A DNA stretch of 64,000 nucleotides from Asaia bogorensis (GTDB taxonomy: Bacteria; Pseudomonadota; Alphaproteobacteria; CACIAM-22H2). Position numbers and translations under genes: made by a program. The first letter of the stretch is position 1. Each line of letters opens with the position of its first letter. The stretch spans positions 34,692 through 98,691 of the forward strand of contig CAMDLT010000010.1 of NCBI GenBank assembly GCA_945901855.1, read 5' to 3'. Of this stretch, positions 43,606-52,643 are shown piece after piece. Below the pieces are notes generated by a model. It ran no database searches. It had not been told where the DNA came from and saw only the letters and a program-made list of their open reading frames with translations.

Positions 43606-44505
43606 TCAATCGCGCTTGGGGTCGAGCACGTCGCGCAACCCGTCGCCCAGCAGATTGAAGCCGAGCGCCACGACGAAAATCGCGATGCCCGGCATCGTTG
43701 CGACCCACCATTGGTCGAGCACGAAGCGACGGCCCGACGAGATCATCGCCCCCCATTCGGGGCTGGGCGGCTGCGCGCCGAGGCCAAGAAACCCCAATCC
43801 CGCCGCCGTCAGAATGATGCCGGCCATGTCGAGCGTCATGCGCACGATGGTCGAGGACACGCACATCGGCGCCACATGCCGCAAGACGATGCGCAAGCCC
43901 GAAGCGCCCTGCGCCTGCACGGCTGCGATATAGTCGGCCTTGCGCACCACCAAGGTCTCGGCGCGTGCGAGACGCGCATAAGGCGGCCACGACGTGAGGG
44001 CAATCGCGAGCACGGCATTCTCGATGCCGGGTTTGAGTGCGGCCACAAATGCCAGCGCCAAGATCAAGCGCGGGAATGCGAGGAAGACGTCGGTGATGCG
44101 CATCAAAACCGCATCGACCCAGCCGCCGAAATAGCCCGACAAGGTGCCGATCGCCAGGCCCAGCGGTGCCACCGTCACGACCACCAGCAGCACAATCGCA
44201 AGCGTGATGCGCGATCCGAAAATCAGTCGGCTTAAAATGTCGCGGCCCAATTCGTCGGTGCCGAGCAGATGGCGCGCCGAGGGCGGCTGCAAGCGGAAAT
44301 CGAGATCCTGCGTGCTGGGGCCAAAAGGGGCCAGCAGCGGCGCGAAGATCGCCACAAAAACGAGCGCCAGAACGATGCCAAGCCCGACCATCGCAAGGCC
44401 GTTCTGGCGAAAATCGAGCCAGTTGCGATAGAAAGCGCCGGCCCTCGCCTGGCCCCGGCTTTGCGGCGCTTCGTCGAGCAGCCAACTGCGCAAAGCCCCG
44501 CTCAT
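43606..44505 (-). CDS. Oligopeptide-type ABC transporter permease (DppC-like)
   Basis: 299 residues with an N-terminal OppC-type tail (FYRNWLDFRQNGLAMVGLGIVLALVFVAIFAPLLAPF) and five more membrane segments. HLLGTDELGRDILSRLIFGSR is the conserved periplasmic loop of DppC/OppC permeases, and the EAA-like ATPase-coupling loop lies near YIAAVQAQGASGLRIVLRHVAP. ATGA overlap with the DppB-like gene (44502-44505) indicates stoichiometric expression. Confidence 0.92.
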   Translation of the reverse strand: MSGALRSWLLDEAPQSRGQARAGAFYRNWLDFRQNGLAMVGLGIVLALVFVAIFAPLLAPFGPSTQDLDFRLQPPSARHLLGTDELGRDILSRLIFGSRITLAIVLLVVVTVAPLGLAIGTLSGYFGGWVDAVLMRITDVFLAFPRLILALAFVAALKPGIENAVLAIALTSWPPYARLARAETLVVRKADYIAAVQAQGASGLRIVLRHVAPMCVSSTIVRMTLDMAGIILTAAGLGFLGLGAQPPSPEWGAMISSGRRFVLDQWWVATMPGIAIFVVALGFNLLGDGLRDVLDPKRD

Positions 44506-45539
44506 CCTTTCGCCCGCGGATCGACGAGTTTGTAGAGCAGGTCCGACAGCAGATTGAGGCCGACAATCACCGTGCCGACCACGAACGTGCCGCCCAGCAC
44601 GGCGTTCATGTCGGCGGCCAGCAGCGATTGCGTGATGTATTGCCCAAGGCCCGGCCACGCGAACACGGTTTCGGTCAAAACCGAGCCTTCGAGCAGGTTG
44701 GCGTAGGACAGCGTGATCACCGTCACGAGCGGCACCATCGCGTTGCCAAGCGCATGGCGCCATACGACGCGAAATTCCGACAGACCCTTGACGCGCGCGG
44801 CCGTCACGTATTCCTGGCGCAATTGTTCGAGCATGAAGCTGCGCGTCATGCGGCTGATATAGGCCAAGCTGAAATAGCCGAGCAGGCTGGCGGGCAAAAT
44901 CAAATGGCCGAGCGCGTCGCCGAACACCTCCCACTCGCCCGCCATCGCGGCGTCGAGCAGAATGAGACCCGTGACCGGCTCGACGATATCGTCGAAGCCG
45001 ACCGACAGGCGCCCCGGCCCCGCAACCCAGCCAAGCGTCGCATAGAACAGCAGCAGCCCCATGAGCCCAAGCCAGAACACCGGCACCGAATAGCCCACGA
45101 GCCCAAAGACGCGCACAAGCTGGTCGGGCCAGCGGCCGCGATGCACGGCGGCCAGAACGCCCATGGGAATGCCGAACACAACGCCAATCAGCGTGCCGAT
45201 CGTGGCAAGTTCGACCGTGGCGGGGAAAACGCGCACGATGTCGTCCATGACGCTGTTGGAGGTCAGCACCGAGCGCCCGAAATCGCCCGTGACGGCCTTT
45301 TGGGCGAACAGAAAAAACTGGTGCCAGATCGGCAGATCGAGGCCGAGTTCGAGGCGCACGCGCTCGTAAACTTCGGCAGGCGCCCGGTCGCCGACGGCGG
45401 CCAGCACCGGATCGATCGGCATGACGCGGCCGATCAGGAACGTGACGAGCAGCAATCCCAACAATGTCGCCGCGACGGAGAGAACCGTCGCGACGACGTT
45501 GCCGAACTTTCCGGCAAACAGCGCTTGCGCCGCTGCCAC
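44502..45539 (-). CDS. Oligopeptide-type ABC transporter permease (DppB-like)
   Basis: 345 residues from GTG 45539, one base after the binding-protein stop. About six membrane segments; PIDPVLAAVGDRAPAEVYERVRLELGLDLPIWHQF is the periplasmic DppB/OppB loop, and the coupling loop is YVTAARVKGLSEFRVVWRHALGNAMVPL (about 232-259). With the DppC-like protein it forms the channel of the importer. Confidence 0.92.
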   Translation of the reverse strand: MAAAQALFAGKFGNVVATVLSVAATLLGLLLVTFLIGRVMPIDPVLAAVGDRAPAEVYERVRLELGLDLPIWHQFFLFAQKAVTGDFGRSVLTSNSVMDDIVRVFPATVELATIGTLIGVVFGIPMGVLAAVHRGRWPDQLVRVFGLVGYSVPVFWLGLMGLLLFYATLGWVAGPGRLSVGFDDIVEPVTGLILLDAAMAGEWEVFGDALGHLILPASLLGYFSLAYISRMTRSFMLEQLRQEYVTAARVKGLSEFRVVWRHALGNAMVPLVTVITLSYANLLEGSVLTETVFAWPGLGQYITQSLLAADMNAVLGGTFVVGTVIVGLNLLSDLLYKLVDPRAKG

Positions 45540-45540
45540 C

Positions 45541-47142
45541 CTACTTCTTCGATATCTCGTGGTAGTAGTTGTTGTCGAACGACGGTCCGATCACGTAACC
45601 CGTGACGCCCGCACGGCTGACCGCCACTTCGATCTGCTGCGACATGATCACGAAGGGCGAGATCTTCTGGTGGTCGCGCTGGACCGTTTCGTAGGTCGCC
45701 TTGCGGCGGAGCGAATCCTTCTCCAGAACGGCTGCCAGAACCACCTGGCTCATCTGCGGAATGTCCCACGCGTTGCGCCAGGCGAGAGTCTTGGAGCGCG
45801 CATCGTCGGTGTTGTCGACATTGATCGCGAAGGTTTCGGCGTTGGTGTGCGGGTCCTGATAGTCGGGGCCCCACTGGCCGATATAGATGTCGTGGTTGCG
45901 CGCGCGATACTTGGTCAGCGTCTGGCGCCCGTCGCCGGGCAGCAATTCCAGCTTGATGCCGGCCTGGGCCCATTGCGCCTGGATGGCTTGGGCGATGTCC
46001 TGGATCGGCGACACGGTGCGTACATCCATCGTCACCGTGAAGCCATTGGGCAAGCCCGCAGCCGCCAACAACGCCTTGCCCTTGGCGAGATCGAATTTGT
46101 AGGGCTTGTCGTCGATGGCGCCCAAGAACCCGATCGGCAGGAAGGCTTGGTGCGTCTTGAAGCGACCGGCGGTCAAGTTGCGCTCGATCGCGTCGTAATC
46201 GGTGAGCCACTTCAAGGCTTCGCGCACTTCGGGCTTGGCGAGGTTCGGGTTCTTGGCGTTGAGGCCCAGATAGAGAATGGCCCCCTTGTCGCCGCTCTGG
46301 ACCGTGAATTTGGGATTGTTGCGCAACGTCGCGATGTCGTCCTTCGACAGATCGCGCGCATAGTCGACGTCGCCTTTTTCGAGCAGCAGGCGCTGCGTCG
46401 CGGTTTCGGCGACATGGCGCACGACGACGCGGTCGTTTTTGGGCACGCCGCGGAACCAGTTCTTGTTGGCCTCCAGCGTATACTGGTCGGACGCGCGCCA
46501 GCTGCGCAGGCGATAGGCGCCCGACCCGGCCGAGTTCTGCGACAGCCACGCATTGCCAAAATCGCCGTCTTTGACGTTGGCTTTGACAAGCTTGCTGTCG
46601 ACGATCGCGCCGATGGGCGCGGTCAGGCAGTAGAAGAAAAAGCTCGGCGCGTAGGCTTTGTCGGTCACGATCACAAGCGTGTCGGGCGCGCTCGCGCGCA
46701 CGCGCTGCATCACGTTGTCTTTGTTGAGACCGAACTGCGTGAGGATGAAACCCGGCGTCTTGTTCAAGATCACCGCGCGCTGCAACGAATAGGCGGCATC
46801 TTCCGCCGTCACGTCGTTGCCGGAATGGAATTTGACGCCCGGACGCATCTTGAACGTATAGGTCACGCCGTCCGGTGCGACCGACCAGCTCGTGGCGAGC
46901 TCGCCGTTGATCTTGGTGACGTCCTTGAGGTCGTAGCCGATCAGCCGGTCGTAGAGATTGGCGACAACTTCCGAGCCCGAAAATTCGAAAGATTGGGCTG
47001 GATCGAGCGAAATGATGTCGTCAATCTGTTTGGCCATCACGACCGTGTTGCGCGGCGTTTGGGCTGCCGTTTGCGGCGCAACGAAGCCTGCCGCGAGCAG
47101 AGCAACCAAGACCGCGCCCGCCAGATGGGTTTGCATTTTCAT
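45541..47142 (-). CDS. Oligopeptide-type ABC transporter substrate-binding protein (SBP family 5)
   Basis: 533 residues from ATG 47142. A Sec signal ends near AAQ-TPRN (about 28). The mature protein is a family 5 solute-binding protein: SLDPAQSFEFSGSEVVANLYDRLIGYD near 46-72, the WSVAPDGVTYTFKMRPGVKFHSGNDVTAEDAAYSL segment, and DYDAIERNLTAGRF. Family 5 proteins bind peptides, nickel, haem, opines or glutathione; the pocket cannot be read here. It is first in the operon and should be the most abundant product. Confidence 0.92.
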   Translation of the reverse strand: MKMQTHLAGAVLVALLAAGFVAPQTAAQTPRNTVVMAKQIDDIISLDPAQSFEFSGSEVVANLYDRLIGYDLKDVTKINGELATSWSVAPDGVTYTFKMRPGVKFHSGNDVTAEDAAYSLQRAVILNKTPGFILTQFGLNKDNVMQRVRASAPDTLVIVTDKAYAPSFFFYCLTAPIGAIVDSKLVKANVKDGDFGNAWLSQNSAGSGAYRLRSWRASDQYTLEANKNWFRGVPKNDRVVVRHVAETATQRLLLEKGDVDYARDLSKDDIATLRNNPKFTVQSGDKGAILYLGLNAKNPNLAKPEVREALKWLTDYDAIERNLTAGRFKTHQAFLPIGFLGAIDDKPYKFDLAKGKALLAAAGLPNGFTVTMDVRTVSPIQDIAQAIQAQWAQAGIKLELLPGDGRQTLTKYRARNHDIYIGQWGPDYQDPHTNAETFAINVDNTDDARSKTLAWRNAWDIPQMSQVVLAAVLEKDSLRRKATYETVQRDHQKISPFVIMSQQIEVAVSRAGVTGYVIGPSFDNNYYHEISKK

Positions 47143-47183
47143 GTTTTCGCTCCGCCCCTCAGGATTCAACAAACTGTCGCTGG

Positions 47184-47213
47184 TATTTCGCGCGCAGCAG
47201 CGCGCGGTGTCAA
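47184..47213 (-). promoter_or_regulatory. Possible promoter of the ABC transporter operon
   Basis: Reading on the minus strand, TTGACA (47213-47208), an 18-base spacer and GAAATA (47189-47184), 42 bases upstream of the binding-protein start. The spacer itself is a CGCGCGC-TGCT-GCGCGCG-like palindrome and may hold a regulator site. The -10 is weak. Confidence 0.35.
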
Positions 47214-47225
47214 GCCGCGCGAAGT

Positions 47226-47630
47226 TCAGCTCAAATCGACCGCATGTTTTTTGAGATCGTCGAGCGCGCAAGCGTCCAGCGTATTCGCGTGCGTGGCCGC
47301 GAGCACGATTTGGGGCGCCTTGCCCGCTTCGAAGGCTTCCTGCCAGCGCGCGGCGCACAGGCACCAGCGGTCGCCGGGCTTGAGGCCCGCAAACCCGTAT
47401 TCCGGACGCGGCGTGGACAGGTCGTTGCCCGCGTTTTTGGAAAAAGCGAGGAAGTCGGCCGTCACGATCGCGCAGACCGTGTGCAGACCCCGATCCATCG
47501 GGCCCGTGTTGCAGCAGCCGTCGCGAAAAAAGCCCGTCAGTGGCGTGCGCCCGCACTCGGCCAGCGGCAATCCCAGCACGTTCTTTGCCCCGCGCGGCCC
47601 GCCGCCGCGTTCGTCCCGTTCGCCATCCAT
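47226..47630 (-). CDS. DUF2237 family protein
   Basis: 134 residues from ATG 47630. It contains NVLGLPLAECGRTPLTGFFRDGCC near 18-41, HTVCAIVTADFLAFSKNAGNDLSTP and a GLKPGDRWCLCAARWQEAF segment, the recognised pattern of DUF2237 proteins, with several conserved cysteines. Their role is unknown. It is 83 bases upstream of the ABC operon start on the same strand, and the TTGACA-like promoter lies between them, so it may be independent. Confidence 0.85.
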   Translation of the reverse strand: MDGERDERGGGPRGAKNVLGLPLAECGRTPLTGFFRDGCCNTGPMDRGLHTVCAIVTADFLAFSKNAGNDLSTPRPEYGFAGLKPGDRWCLCAARWQEAFEAGKAPQIVLAATHANTLDACALDDLKKHAVDLS

Positions 47631-47741
47631 CGCCAATCCTCCGTCGTTAGGCGCATAGTAGCGCTGCGCGTGAGCACCGGATACGAGAAGAATCAACGCG
47701 GTTAAGTTTTTTGTCCTCGTTTTTTCGTCGCCAAGCTCGGC

Positions 47742-47770
47742 TTGCCAAGCCGGGCGGCCCCTTGTATAAC
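47742..47770 (+). promoter_or_regulatory. Probable sigma70-type promoter of rpmI-rplT
   Basis: TTGCCA (47742-47747), 17-base spacer, TATAAC (47765-47770), giving a leader of about 100 bases before rpmI. Confidence 0.6.
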
Positions 47771-47802
47771 GCGCGTCCCTAAATCCGCTGCGGCCATGGC
47801 GC

Positions 47803-47835
47803 GGAACCCCTTGGACTTGTTCCAAGCGCGGTTCC
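47803..47835 (+). promoter_or_regulatory. Hairpin in the rpmI-rplT leader
   Basis: Two nested arm pairs: GGAACC (47803-47808) with GGTTCC (47830-47835) and, inside, TTGGA (47811-47815) with TCCAA (47821-47825). It lies 43 bases before the rpmI ATG. L20 represses its own operon by binding leader RNA in other bacteria; that function here is inference. Confidence 0.4.
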
Positions 47836-47877
47836 AACAGGGCATGCCCAACCGCAGGAACTATGAAGGAGATCAAA

Positions 47878-48078
47878 ATGCCCAAGATGAAGACCAAGTC
47901 GGCCGCCAAAAAGCGGTTCAAAGTCACGGCCAGCGGCAAGGTGCTCGCCGCCGTCGGCGCCAAGCGCCACAATCTGCGCAAGCGTCCCCAAAAGATGAAG
48001 CGCAGCTCGCGCGGCACGTTCGTGCTGACGCACGGCGAAGAAGTGCGCGTGAAGCGCTTCTTCCTGCCCTACGCTTGA
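47878..48078 (+). CDS. rpmI: 50S ribosomal protein L35
   Basis: 66 residues from ATG 47878, preceded by GAAGGAG; the in-frame ATG at 47863 sits upstream of that site and is not used. The MPKMKTKSAAKKRFKVTASGK opening, KRHNLRKRPQKMKR and the closing VRVKRFFLPYA are diagnostic of L35. It is part of the large ribosomal subunit. rplT follows 28 bases on. infC, which often precedes this pair, is not in the window. Confidence 0.97.
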   Translation: MPKMKTKSAAKKRFKVTASGKVLAAVGAKRHNLRKRPQKMKRSSRGTFVLTHGEEVRVKRFFLPYA

Positions 48079-48105
48079 TCCGCCGACAGAAAGAAGGAGC
48101 GACCT

Positions 48106-48459
48106 ATGGCTCGTGTTAAACGCGGCGTCACCGCGCGTGCTCGCCACAAGAAAGTCATCGACCAAGCGGCCGGTTTTGTCGGCCGCAACGGCAATACCTT
48201 CCGCGCCGCTTTGGAGCGGCTCGAAAAGGGCCTGCAATACGCCTATCGCGACCGGCGCAACAAGAAGCGCGAATTCCGCGCCTTGTGGATCCAGCGCATC
48301 AATGCCGGTGCGCGCGAGCACGGCTTGACCTACTCGAACCTCATCGCGGGCCTCAAAAAAGCCTCGGTCGAAATCGATCGCAAGGTTCTAGCCAATATCG
48401 CTATGACGGATCCGGCGGGTTTTGGCGCCTTGGTTCAAAAGGCCAAGGCCGCCCTCTAA
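48106..48459 (+). CDS. rplT: 50S ribosomal protein L20
   Basis: 117 residues. [34 protein letters not shown] is the long basic N-terminal helix that assembles with 23S r[39 protein letters not shown] is the globular part. L20 starts large-subunit assembly and is the usual autoregulator of the rpmI-rplT operon. A strong terminator follows 23 bases after the stop, before pheS. Confidence 0.97.
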   Translation: MARVKRGVTARARHKKVIDQAAGFVGRNGNTFRAALERLEKGLQYAYRDRRNKKREFRALWIQRINAGAREHGLTYSNLIAGLKKASVEIDRKVLANIAMTDPAGFGALVQKAKAAL

Positions 48460-48481
48460 CCGTTCTTTTCGACCCGAAGAG

Positions 48482-48515
48482 GGGGTCTGGCCAAAACGGG
48501 CCAGGCCCCTTTTTT
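48482..48515 (+). terminator. Rho-independent terminator between rplT and pheS
   Basis: Stem GGGGTCTGGCC (48482-48492) with GGCCAGGCCCC (48499-48509, one G-U pair), then six T. In many bacteria pheST are attenuated behind rplT, so some read-through is possible; no other pheS promoter is evident. Confidence 0.92.
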
Positions 48516-48538
48516 GTTTTCTTTGAGCGAGCACACGC

Positions 48539-49618
48539 ATGAACGATCTTACGGCGCTGGAAACCGATCTTGCCGCGCGCATCGACGCGGCCGCCGACCT
48601 CGACGCGATCGAGGCGTGCCGCATCGACCTGCTGGGCAAAAAGGGACAAGTGACCGAGCTTATGAAAACGCTCGGCAGCTTGCCCGTGGACGAGCGCAAA
48701 GCGCGCGGGGCCGCCCTCAACGTTCTGAAGACGGCGATCGAAACCAGGCTTGCCCGGCGCAAAGAAGCGCTGGCCGCCGCCGCCCTCGACGCCAAGCTTG
48801 CCGCCGACACGATCGACGTCACGCTGCCCGCCCGCCCGAGCCCCGAGGGCCGCATCCATCCGATCAGCCAGACGATCGACGAGCTCGTGTCGATCTTCGG
48901 CGAAATGGGGTTTGCCGTCGCCGAAGGCCCCGACATCGAAAGCGACGACTACAATTTCACGCGCCTCAACATTCCCCCCGAACATCCCGCGCGCCAGAGC
49001 CACGACACGTTCTATCTGGTCGGCAAGGACGGCGCGCAATACGGCAACGTGCTGCGCACGCATACCAGCCCCGTCCAGGTGCGCACGATGCTGGGCCAAA
49101 AACCGCCGATCCGCATCGTGGCGCCGGGGCGCACCTACCGGTCGGATTCCGACGCGACGCACTCGCCCAATTTCCACCAGATCGAAGGACTGCTGATCGA
49201 CAGAACTTCGACCATGGCGCATCTCAAGGGCTGCCTTGTGGAGTTCGTGCGCGCGTTTTTCGAAATCCCGGATCTGCGCTACCGCTTCCGGCCGAGCTAT
49301 TTTCCGTTCACCGAACCCTCGGCCGAGATGGACATCGCGTGCACGCGCGGCAACGGCGAGCTGAAGCTCGGCGTCGGCGACGACTGGCTTGAAATTTTGG
49401 GTTGCGGAATGGTCAGCCCCAAGGTGCTTGCCATGTGCGGCATCGACCCCAACGAATACCAAGGCTTCGCCTTCGGCATGGGGATCGAGCGCGTGGCGAT
49501 GCTGAAATACGGCATCCCCGACCTTCGCACCTTCTACGAAGCCGATCTGCGTTGGCTCAAACATTACGGCTTCCTGGCCGTCGACGTTCCCACTCTGGCT
49601 GGCGGACTTGCCCGATGA
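48539..49618 (+). CDS. pheS: Phenylalanyl-tRNA synthetase alpha subunit
   Basis: 359 residues. An N-terminal coiled coil (about 1-90) precedes the class II catalytic core with [21 protein letters not shown], the motif 2 region [12 protein letters not shown] ... [30 protein letters not shown], and motif 3 [18 protein letters not shown] near 320. The enzyme charges tRNA-Phe with the beta subunit. ATGA overlap with pheT. Confidence 0.96.
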   Translation: MNDLTALETDLAARIDAAADLDAIEACRIDLLGKKGQVTELMKTLGSLPVDERKARGAALNVLKTAIETRLARRKEALAAAALDAKLAADTIDVTLPARPSPEGRIHPISQTIDELVSIFGEMGFAVAEGPDIESDDYNFTRLNIPPEHPARQSHDTFYLVGKDGAQYGNVLRTHTSPVQVRTMLGQKPPIRIVAPGRTYRSDSDATHSPNFHQIEGLLIDRTSTMAHLKGCLVEFVRAFFEIPDLRYRFRPSYFPFTEPSAEMDIACTRGNGELKLGVGDDWLEILGCGMVSPKVLAMCGIDPNEYQGFAFGMGIERVAMLKYGIPDLRTFYEADLRWLKHYGFLAVDVPTLAGGLAR

Positions 49619-52017
49619 AATTCACGCTGTCCTGGCTGAAGACGCATCTCGAGACGAACGCATCGCTCAAAGAAATCGCCGACAAACTTACGGCGATCGG
49701 GCTCGAGCTTGAAGGCATCGAAGACCGCGCGGCGGCGCTCGCAGCCTTCAAGGTCGTTTATGTCGTCGAGGCCAAGCCGCATCCCGATGCCGACCGATTG
49801 CGCGTGTGCCAGGTCGATACCGGCAACGGCATCGTGCAGGTCGTGTGCGGCGCGCCCAATGCGCGCACCGGCATGAAGGGCGTGTTCGCGCCCGCCGGCA
49901 CGGTGGTGCCGGGCACGGGCTTGCTGCTGAAAGCGGGCCAGATTCGCGGCCAAGCCTCGAACGGCATGCTCGTGTCGATGCGCGAAATGGGCTTGGGCGA
50001 AGACCATGACGGCATCATCGACATGCCGGGCGACGCGCCCGTCGGCGCGCCCTTTGCGCCGCTGCTGGGCCAGGACGATCCGCTGATCGACATTGCCATC
50101 ACGCCCAACCATGCCGAATCGCTGGGCGTGCGCGGCATTGCGCGCGATCTGGCGGCGGCGGGCCTTGGCACGCTGAAGCCGATGCCGATCGTCCCCGTTG
50201 CCGGCAGCTACAAAAGCCCGATCGGCGTGGAGTTGGCGCTCGACGAGCCGGGCCATTGCCCGCTGTTTGTCGGCCGCCATTTTCGCGGCCTCAAAAACGG
50301 TCCCTCGCCCAAATGGCTTGCCGACCGGCTGCTGGCCGTGGGCTTGCGGCCGATCTCGGCGCTCGTCGATATCACCAACTTCTTCACGCTCGACACCAAC
50401 CGGCCATTGCACGTGTTCGATGCCGCAAAGCTCCACGGCGGCTTGAAGCTCGGTACTGCCAAAGGCGGCGAGAGCTTCGCGGCGCTGAACGGCAAAAGCT
50501 ATACGATGGCCGGCGGCGAAACGCTGATCATGGACGGCTCGGGCCGACCCGTGTCGCTCGGCGGCTTGATGGGCGGCTCCAGCACCGGGTGCAGCGCCGA
50601 AACGAGCGAGATGTTTCTGGAGGTCGCGCTGTTCGATCCGATCCGCGTGGCGATCACCGGGCGCCACCACCAGATTCTGTCGGATGCGCGCTATCGCTTC
50701 GAGCGCGGCCTCGATCCCGACTTCGTGATGGACGGCATGGAAGCCGCCACGCGCATGGTGCTGGAGCTATGCGGCGGCGAGGCCTCCGAACCTGTGATTG
50801 CGGGCGCGGTTCCGCGCTGGCAGCGCAGCTACGCGCTGCGCACGTCGCGCGTGCTCGGCCTTGGCGGGCTCGACATGCCCAAGGCGCGCCAGGTCGAAAT
50901 TCTGACGCGCCTTGGTTTTGGCGTCGCCGACCAGGGCGACACGCTCGACGTATCGCCGCCGGGCTGGCGCGCCGACGTCCAGGGCGAAGCCGATCTGGTC
51001 GAAGAAGTGCTGCGCATCGAAGGCTACGATGCGATCCCGGCCGCCAAACTGCCGCGCGACGGCGCCATGCCGCCCTTGGCGCTGACGCAAGGCCAGCGCC
51101 GCGTGCGCGATGCCAAGCGCGTGTGGGCCGGCCTCGGCTTGGTCGAAGCGGTGACGTTTTCGTTCATGCAGTCGACCCAGGCCAAGGCGTTTGGCGGTAC
51201 CAATCCTGCTTTGGCGCTCGCCAATCCGATCAGCGCCGATCTCGACTATATGCGCCCGTCGATCGTGCCGAACCTTGCCAATGCGGCAAGGCGCAATGCC
51301 GATCGCGGCTGGAGCGATGCGGCCCTGTTCGAAGTGGGCCCGATCTTCGCAGGGCCCGGCGAGAGCGAACAGCGCACGGTTGCAACCGCCGTGCGCAGCG
51401 GCCAGATGCTGGGCCGCCATTGGGGCCAGCAGGCGCGCGGCGTCGACGCGTTCGACGCCAAGGCCGATGCGCTGGCGCTGCTCGCCCAACTCGGGCTCTC
51501 GGTCGAGAACGTCGCGGTCGCGCGCGAGGCGCCGGGCTGGTACCACCCCGGCCGCTCCGGCGTCTTGAAACTCGGCCCCAAGACTGTGCTGGCGCAGTTC
51601 GGCGAACTGCATCCAAGCGCGCTCGCGGCGCTCGACATCGATTTCCCGGTCGTGGCGTGCGAAGTGTTTTTGGACGCGCTGCCCGCCCCCAAGACCAAAG
51701 CCGGACGCCAACGCGCGCCCTTGAAGCTCGCGAGCCTGCAACCGCTCGAACGCGATTTTGCATTCGTGGTGGACGAAGCGGTTGCAGCCGATGCGATCCT
51801 GCGCGCCGTGCGCGGGGCCGACAAAGCGCTGGTCAGCGGCGCAGGCGTGTTCGACGTCTATCGCGGCAAGGGCGTGGAGCCCGGCAAAAAGTCGGTCGCG
51901 ATCGCGGTGCGCTACCAGCCGGGCGAGCGCACCTTGGTTGAGGCCGATCTGGAAGCGCTTGCCGCCAAAATCGTCGCTGCCGTCGCCAAGGCAACGGGCG
52001 CTGTCCTGCGCGCTTGA
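49615..52017 (+). CDS. pheT: Phenylalanyl-tRNA synthetase beta subunit
   Basis: 800 residues from ATG 49615 (overlap with pheS). In order: tRNA-binding OB domain (about 40-150, with [21 protein letters not shown]), the B3/B4 editing domain (about 200-400, with [12 protein letters not shown]), B5 (about 400-475), the catalytic-like core with TFSFM, and the C-terminal ferredoxin-fold anticodon domain (from about 705, [11 protein letters not shown]). It hydrolyses mischarged Tyr-tRNA-Phe. After its stop there are 626 bases without a confident gene. Confidence 0.96.
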   Translation: MKFTLSWLKTHLETNASLKEIADKLTAIGLELEGIEDRAAALAAFKVVYVVEAKPHPDADRLRVCQVDTGNGIVQVVCGAPNARTGMKGVFAPAGTVVPGTGLLLKAGQIRGQASNGMLVSMREMGLGEDHDGIIDMPGDAPVGAPFAPLLGQDDPLIDIAITPNHAESLGVRGIARDLAAAGLGTLKPMPIVPVAGSYKSPIGVELALDEPGHCPLFVGRHFRGLKNGPSPKWLADRLLAVGLRPISALVDITNFFTLDTNRPLHVFDAAKLHGGLKLGTAKGGESFAALNGKSYTMAGGETLIMDGSGRPVSLGGLMGGSSTGCSAETSEMFLEVALFDPIRVAITGRHHQILSDARYRFERGLDPDFVMDGMEAATRMVLELCGGEASEPVIAGAVPRWQRSYALRTSRVLGLGGLDMPKARQVEILTRLGFGVADQGDTLDVSPPGWRADVQGEADLVEEVLRIEGYDAIPAAKLPRDGAMPPLALTQGQRRVRDAKRVWAGLGLVEAVTFSFMQSTQAKAFGGTNPALALANPISADLDYMRPSIVPNLANAARRNADRGWSDAALFEVGPIFAGPGESEQRTVATAVRSGQMLGRHWGQQARGVDAFDAKADALALLAQLGLSVENVAVAREAPGWYHPGRSGVLKLGPKTVLAQFGELHPSALAALDIDFPVVACEVFLDALPAPKTKAGRQRAPLKLASLQPLERDFAFVVDEAVAADAILRAVRGADKALVSGAGVFDVYRGKGVEPGKKSVAIAVRYQPGERTLVEADLEALAAKIVAAVAKATGAVLRA

Positions 52018-52067
52018 AGCGAGCGCGCTGTCTGACGACCGGCGCCGCCAAATCCCAAATCGGACCC

Positions 52068-52102
52068 GCCCGTTTCGCTGCGCTTGATGCAGCGAAACGG
52101 GC
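52068..52102. repeat. Perfect 14-base hairpin after pheT
   Basis: GCCCGTTTCGCTGC (52068-52081) and GCAGCGAAACGGGC (52089-52102) with a seven-base loop, 50 bases after the pheT stop. There is no T-run on either side, so it is not a classical intrinsic terminator; it may stop Rho or RNases or form part of an RNA. The rest of 52018-52332 contains a second hairpin (52223-52252) and no gene that I can support. Confidence 0.7.
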
Positions 52103-52222
52103 GCCCGATCGCGGCAGCGCCAACCGTTGGCAAACAGAGCGCGGCGCATACAACCGACTGCAAGCAATTCTGCCCGCGCGGGATGCAAGCCTGGCCCCGC
52201 AGCGCGGTCCGGTGCGCGTGGG

Positions 52223-52252
52223 CTGTCGCGACGATGGCGTGCATCGCGACAG
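52223..52252. repeat. Second hairpin in the pheT-ileS gap
   Basis: CTGTCGCGA (52223-52231) and TCGCGACAG (52244-52252), a perfect nine-base pair with an inner GATG/CATC pairing as an alternative fold. It lies about 80 bases upstream of the likely ileS promoter. No T-run follows. Confidence 0.6.
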
Positions 52253-52332
52253 GGTGAATTCAAATTGGAACTTAAACAAAACATTGTCAATAGTCTCTTT
52301 ACTGTTTTAAAACCTATTAAAGAGGCCCTCTG

Positions 52333-52360
52333 TTGACGATTTTTGCGATCTCTTTATAGT
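52333..52360 (+). promoter_or_regulatory. Probable sigma70-type promoter for the ileS operon
   Basis: TTGACG (52333-52338), 16-base spacer, TATAGT (52355-52360), in a locally AT-rich stretch. Transcription would start near 52367, giving a leader of about 277 bases before ileS. Confidence 0.6.
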
Positions 52361-52410
52361 GTTGGCATGTCGTGCGACCTCGTTCAGTGCCTGCAAGCGC
52401 GAATTAACCG

Positions 52411-52433
52411 CCCGGTTCTGCTCAAGAACCGGG
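52411..52433 (+). promoter_or_regulatory. Hairpin in the ileS leader
   Basis: CCCGGTTCT (52411-52419) and AGAACCGGG (52425-52433), a perfect nine-base stem with loop GCTCA, about 45 bases after the predicted transcription start. Confidence 0.5.
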
Positions 52434-52478
52434 ACGCGTTGGTTCGTTTTGCACTGTGCTCGAGGGAGTTTCGCCGCC

Positions 52479-52619
52479 ATGCCCCAATCCAGCCCGTCAG
52501 CAGCGTCTAAGCTGTTCCGTTTTGCGGTGCGTGCCGCTCCGACTGTCGGCTTGCCCGCACGCATTCCCGGCCGATTCGCCAAGCGGGATCTGCTTGCGCG
52601 CTCGTTGCGCGCCGCCTGA
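52479..52619 (+). CDS. Possible 46-residue basic peptide in the ileS leader
   Basis: A frame of 46 codons from ATG 52479, with GAGGGAG 13 bases upstream, ending 24 bases before ileS. The product is Ala/Arg/Pro-rich (KLFRFAVRAAPTVGLPAR) and has only one isoleucine, so it does not look like an isoleucine attenuator peptide. In a GC-rich genome open frames of this size occur by chance, so support is weak. Confidence 0.25.
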   Translation: MPQSSPSAASKLFRFAVRAAPTVGLPARIPGRFAKRDLLARSLRAA

Positions 52620-52643
52620 CGCCTAGTTTTTGCGAGACACCCC

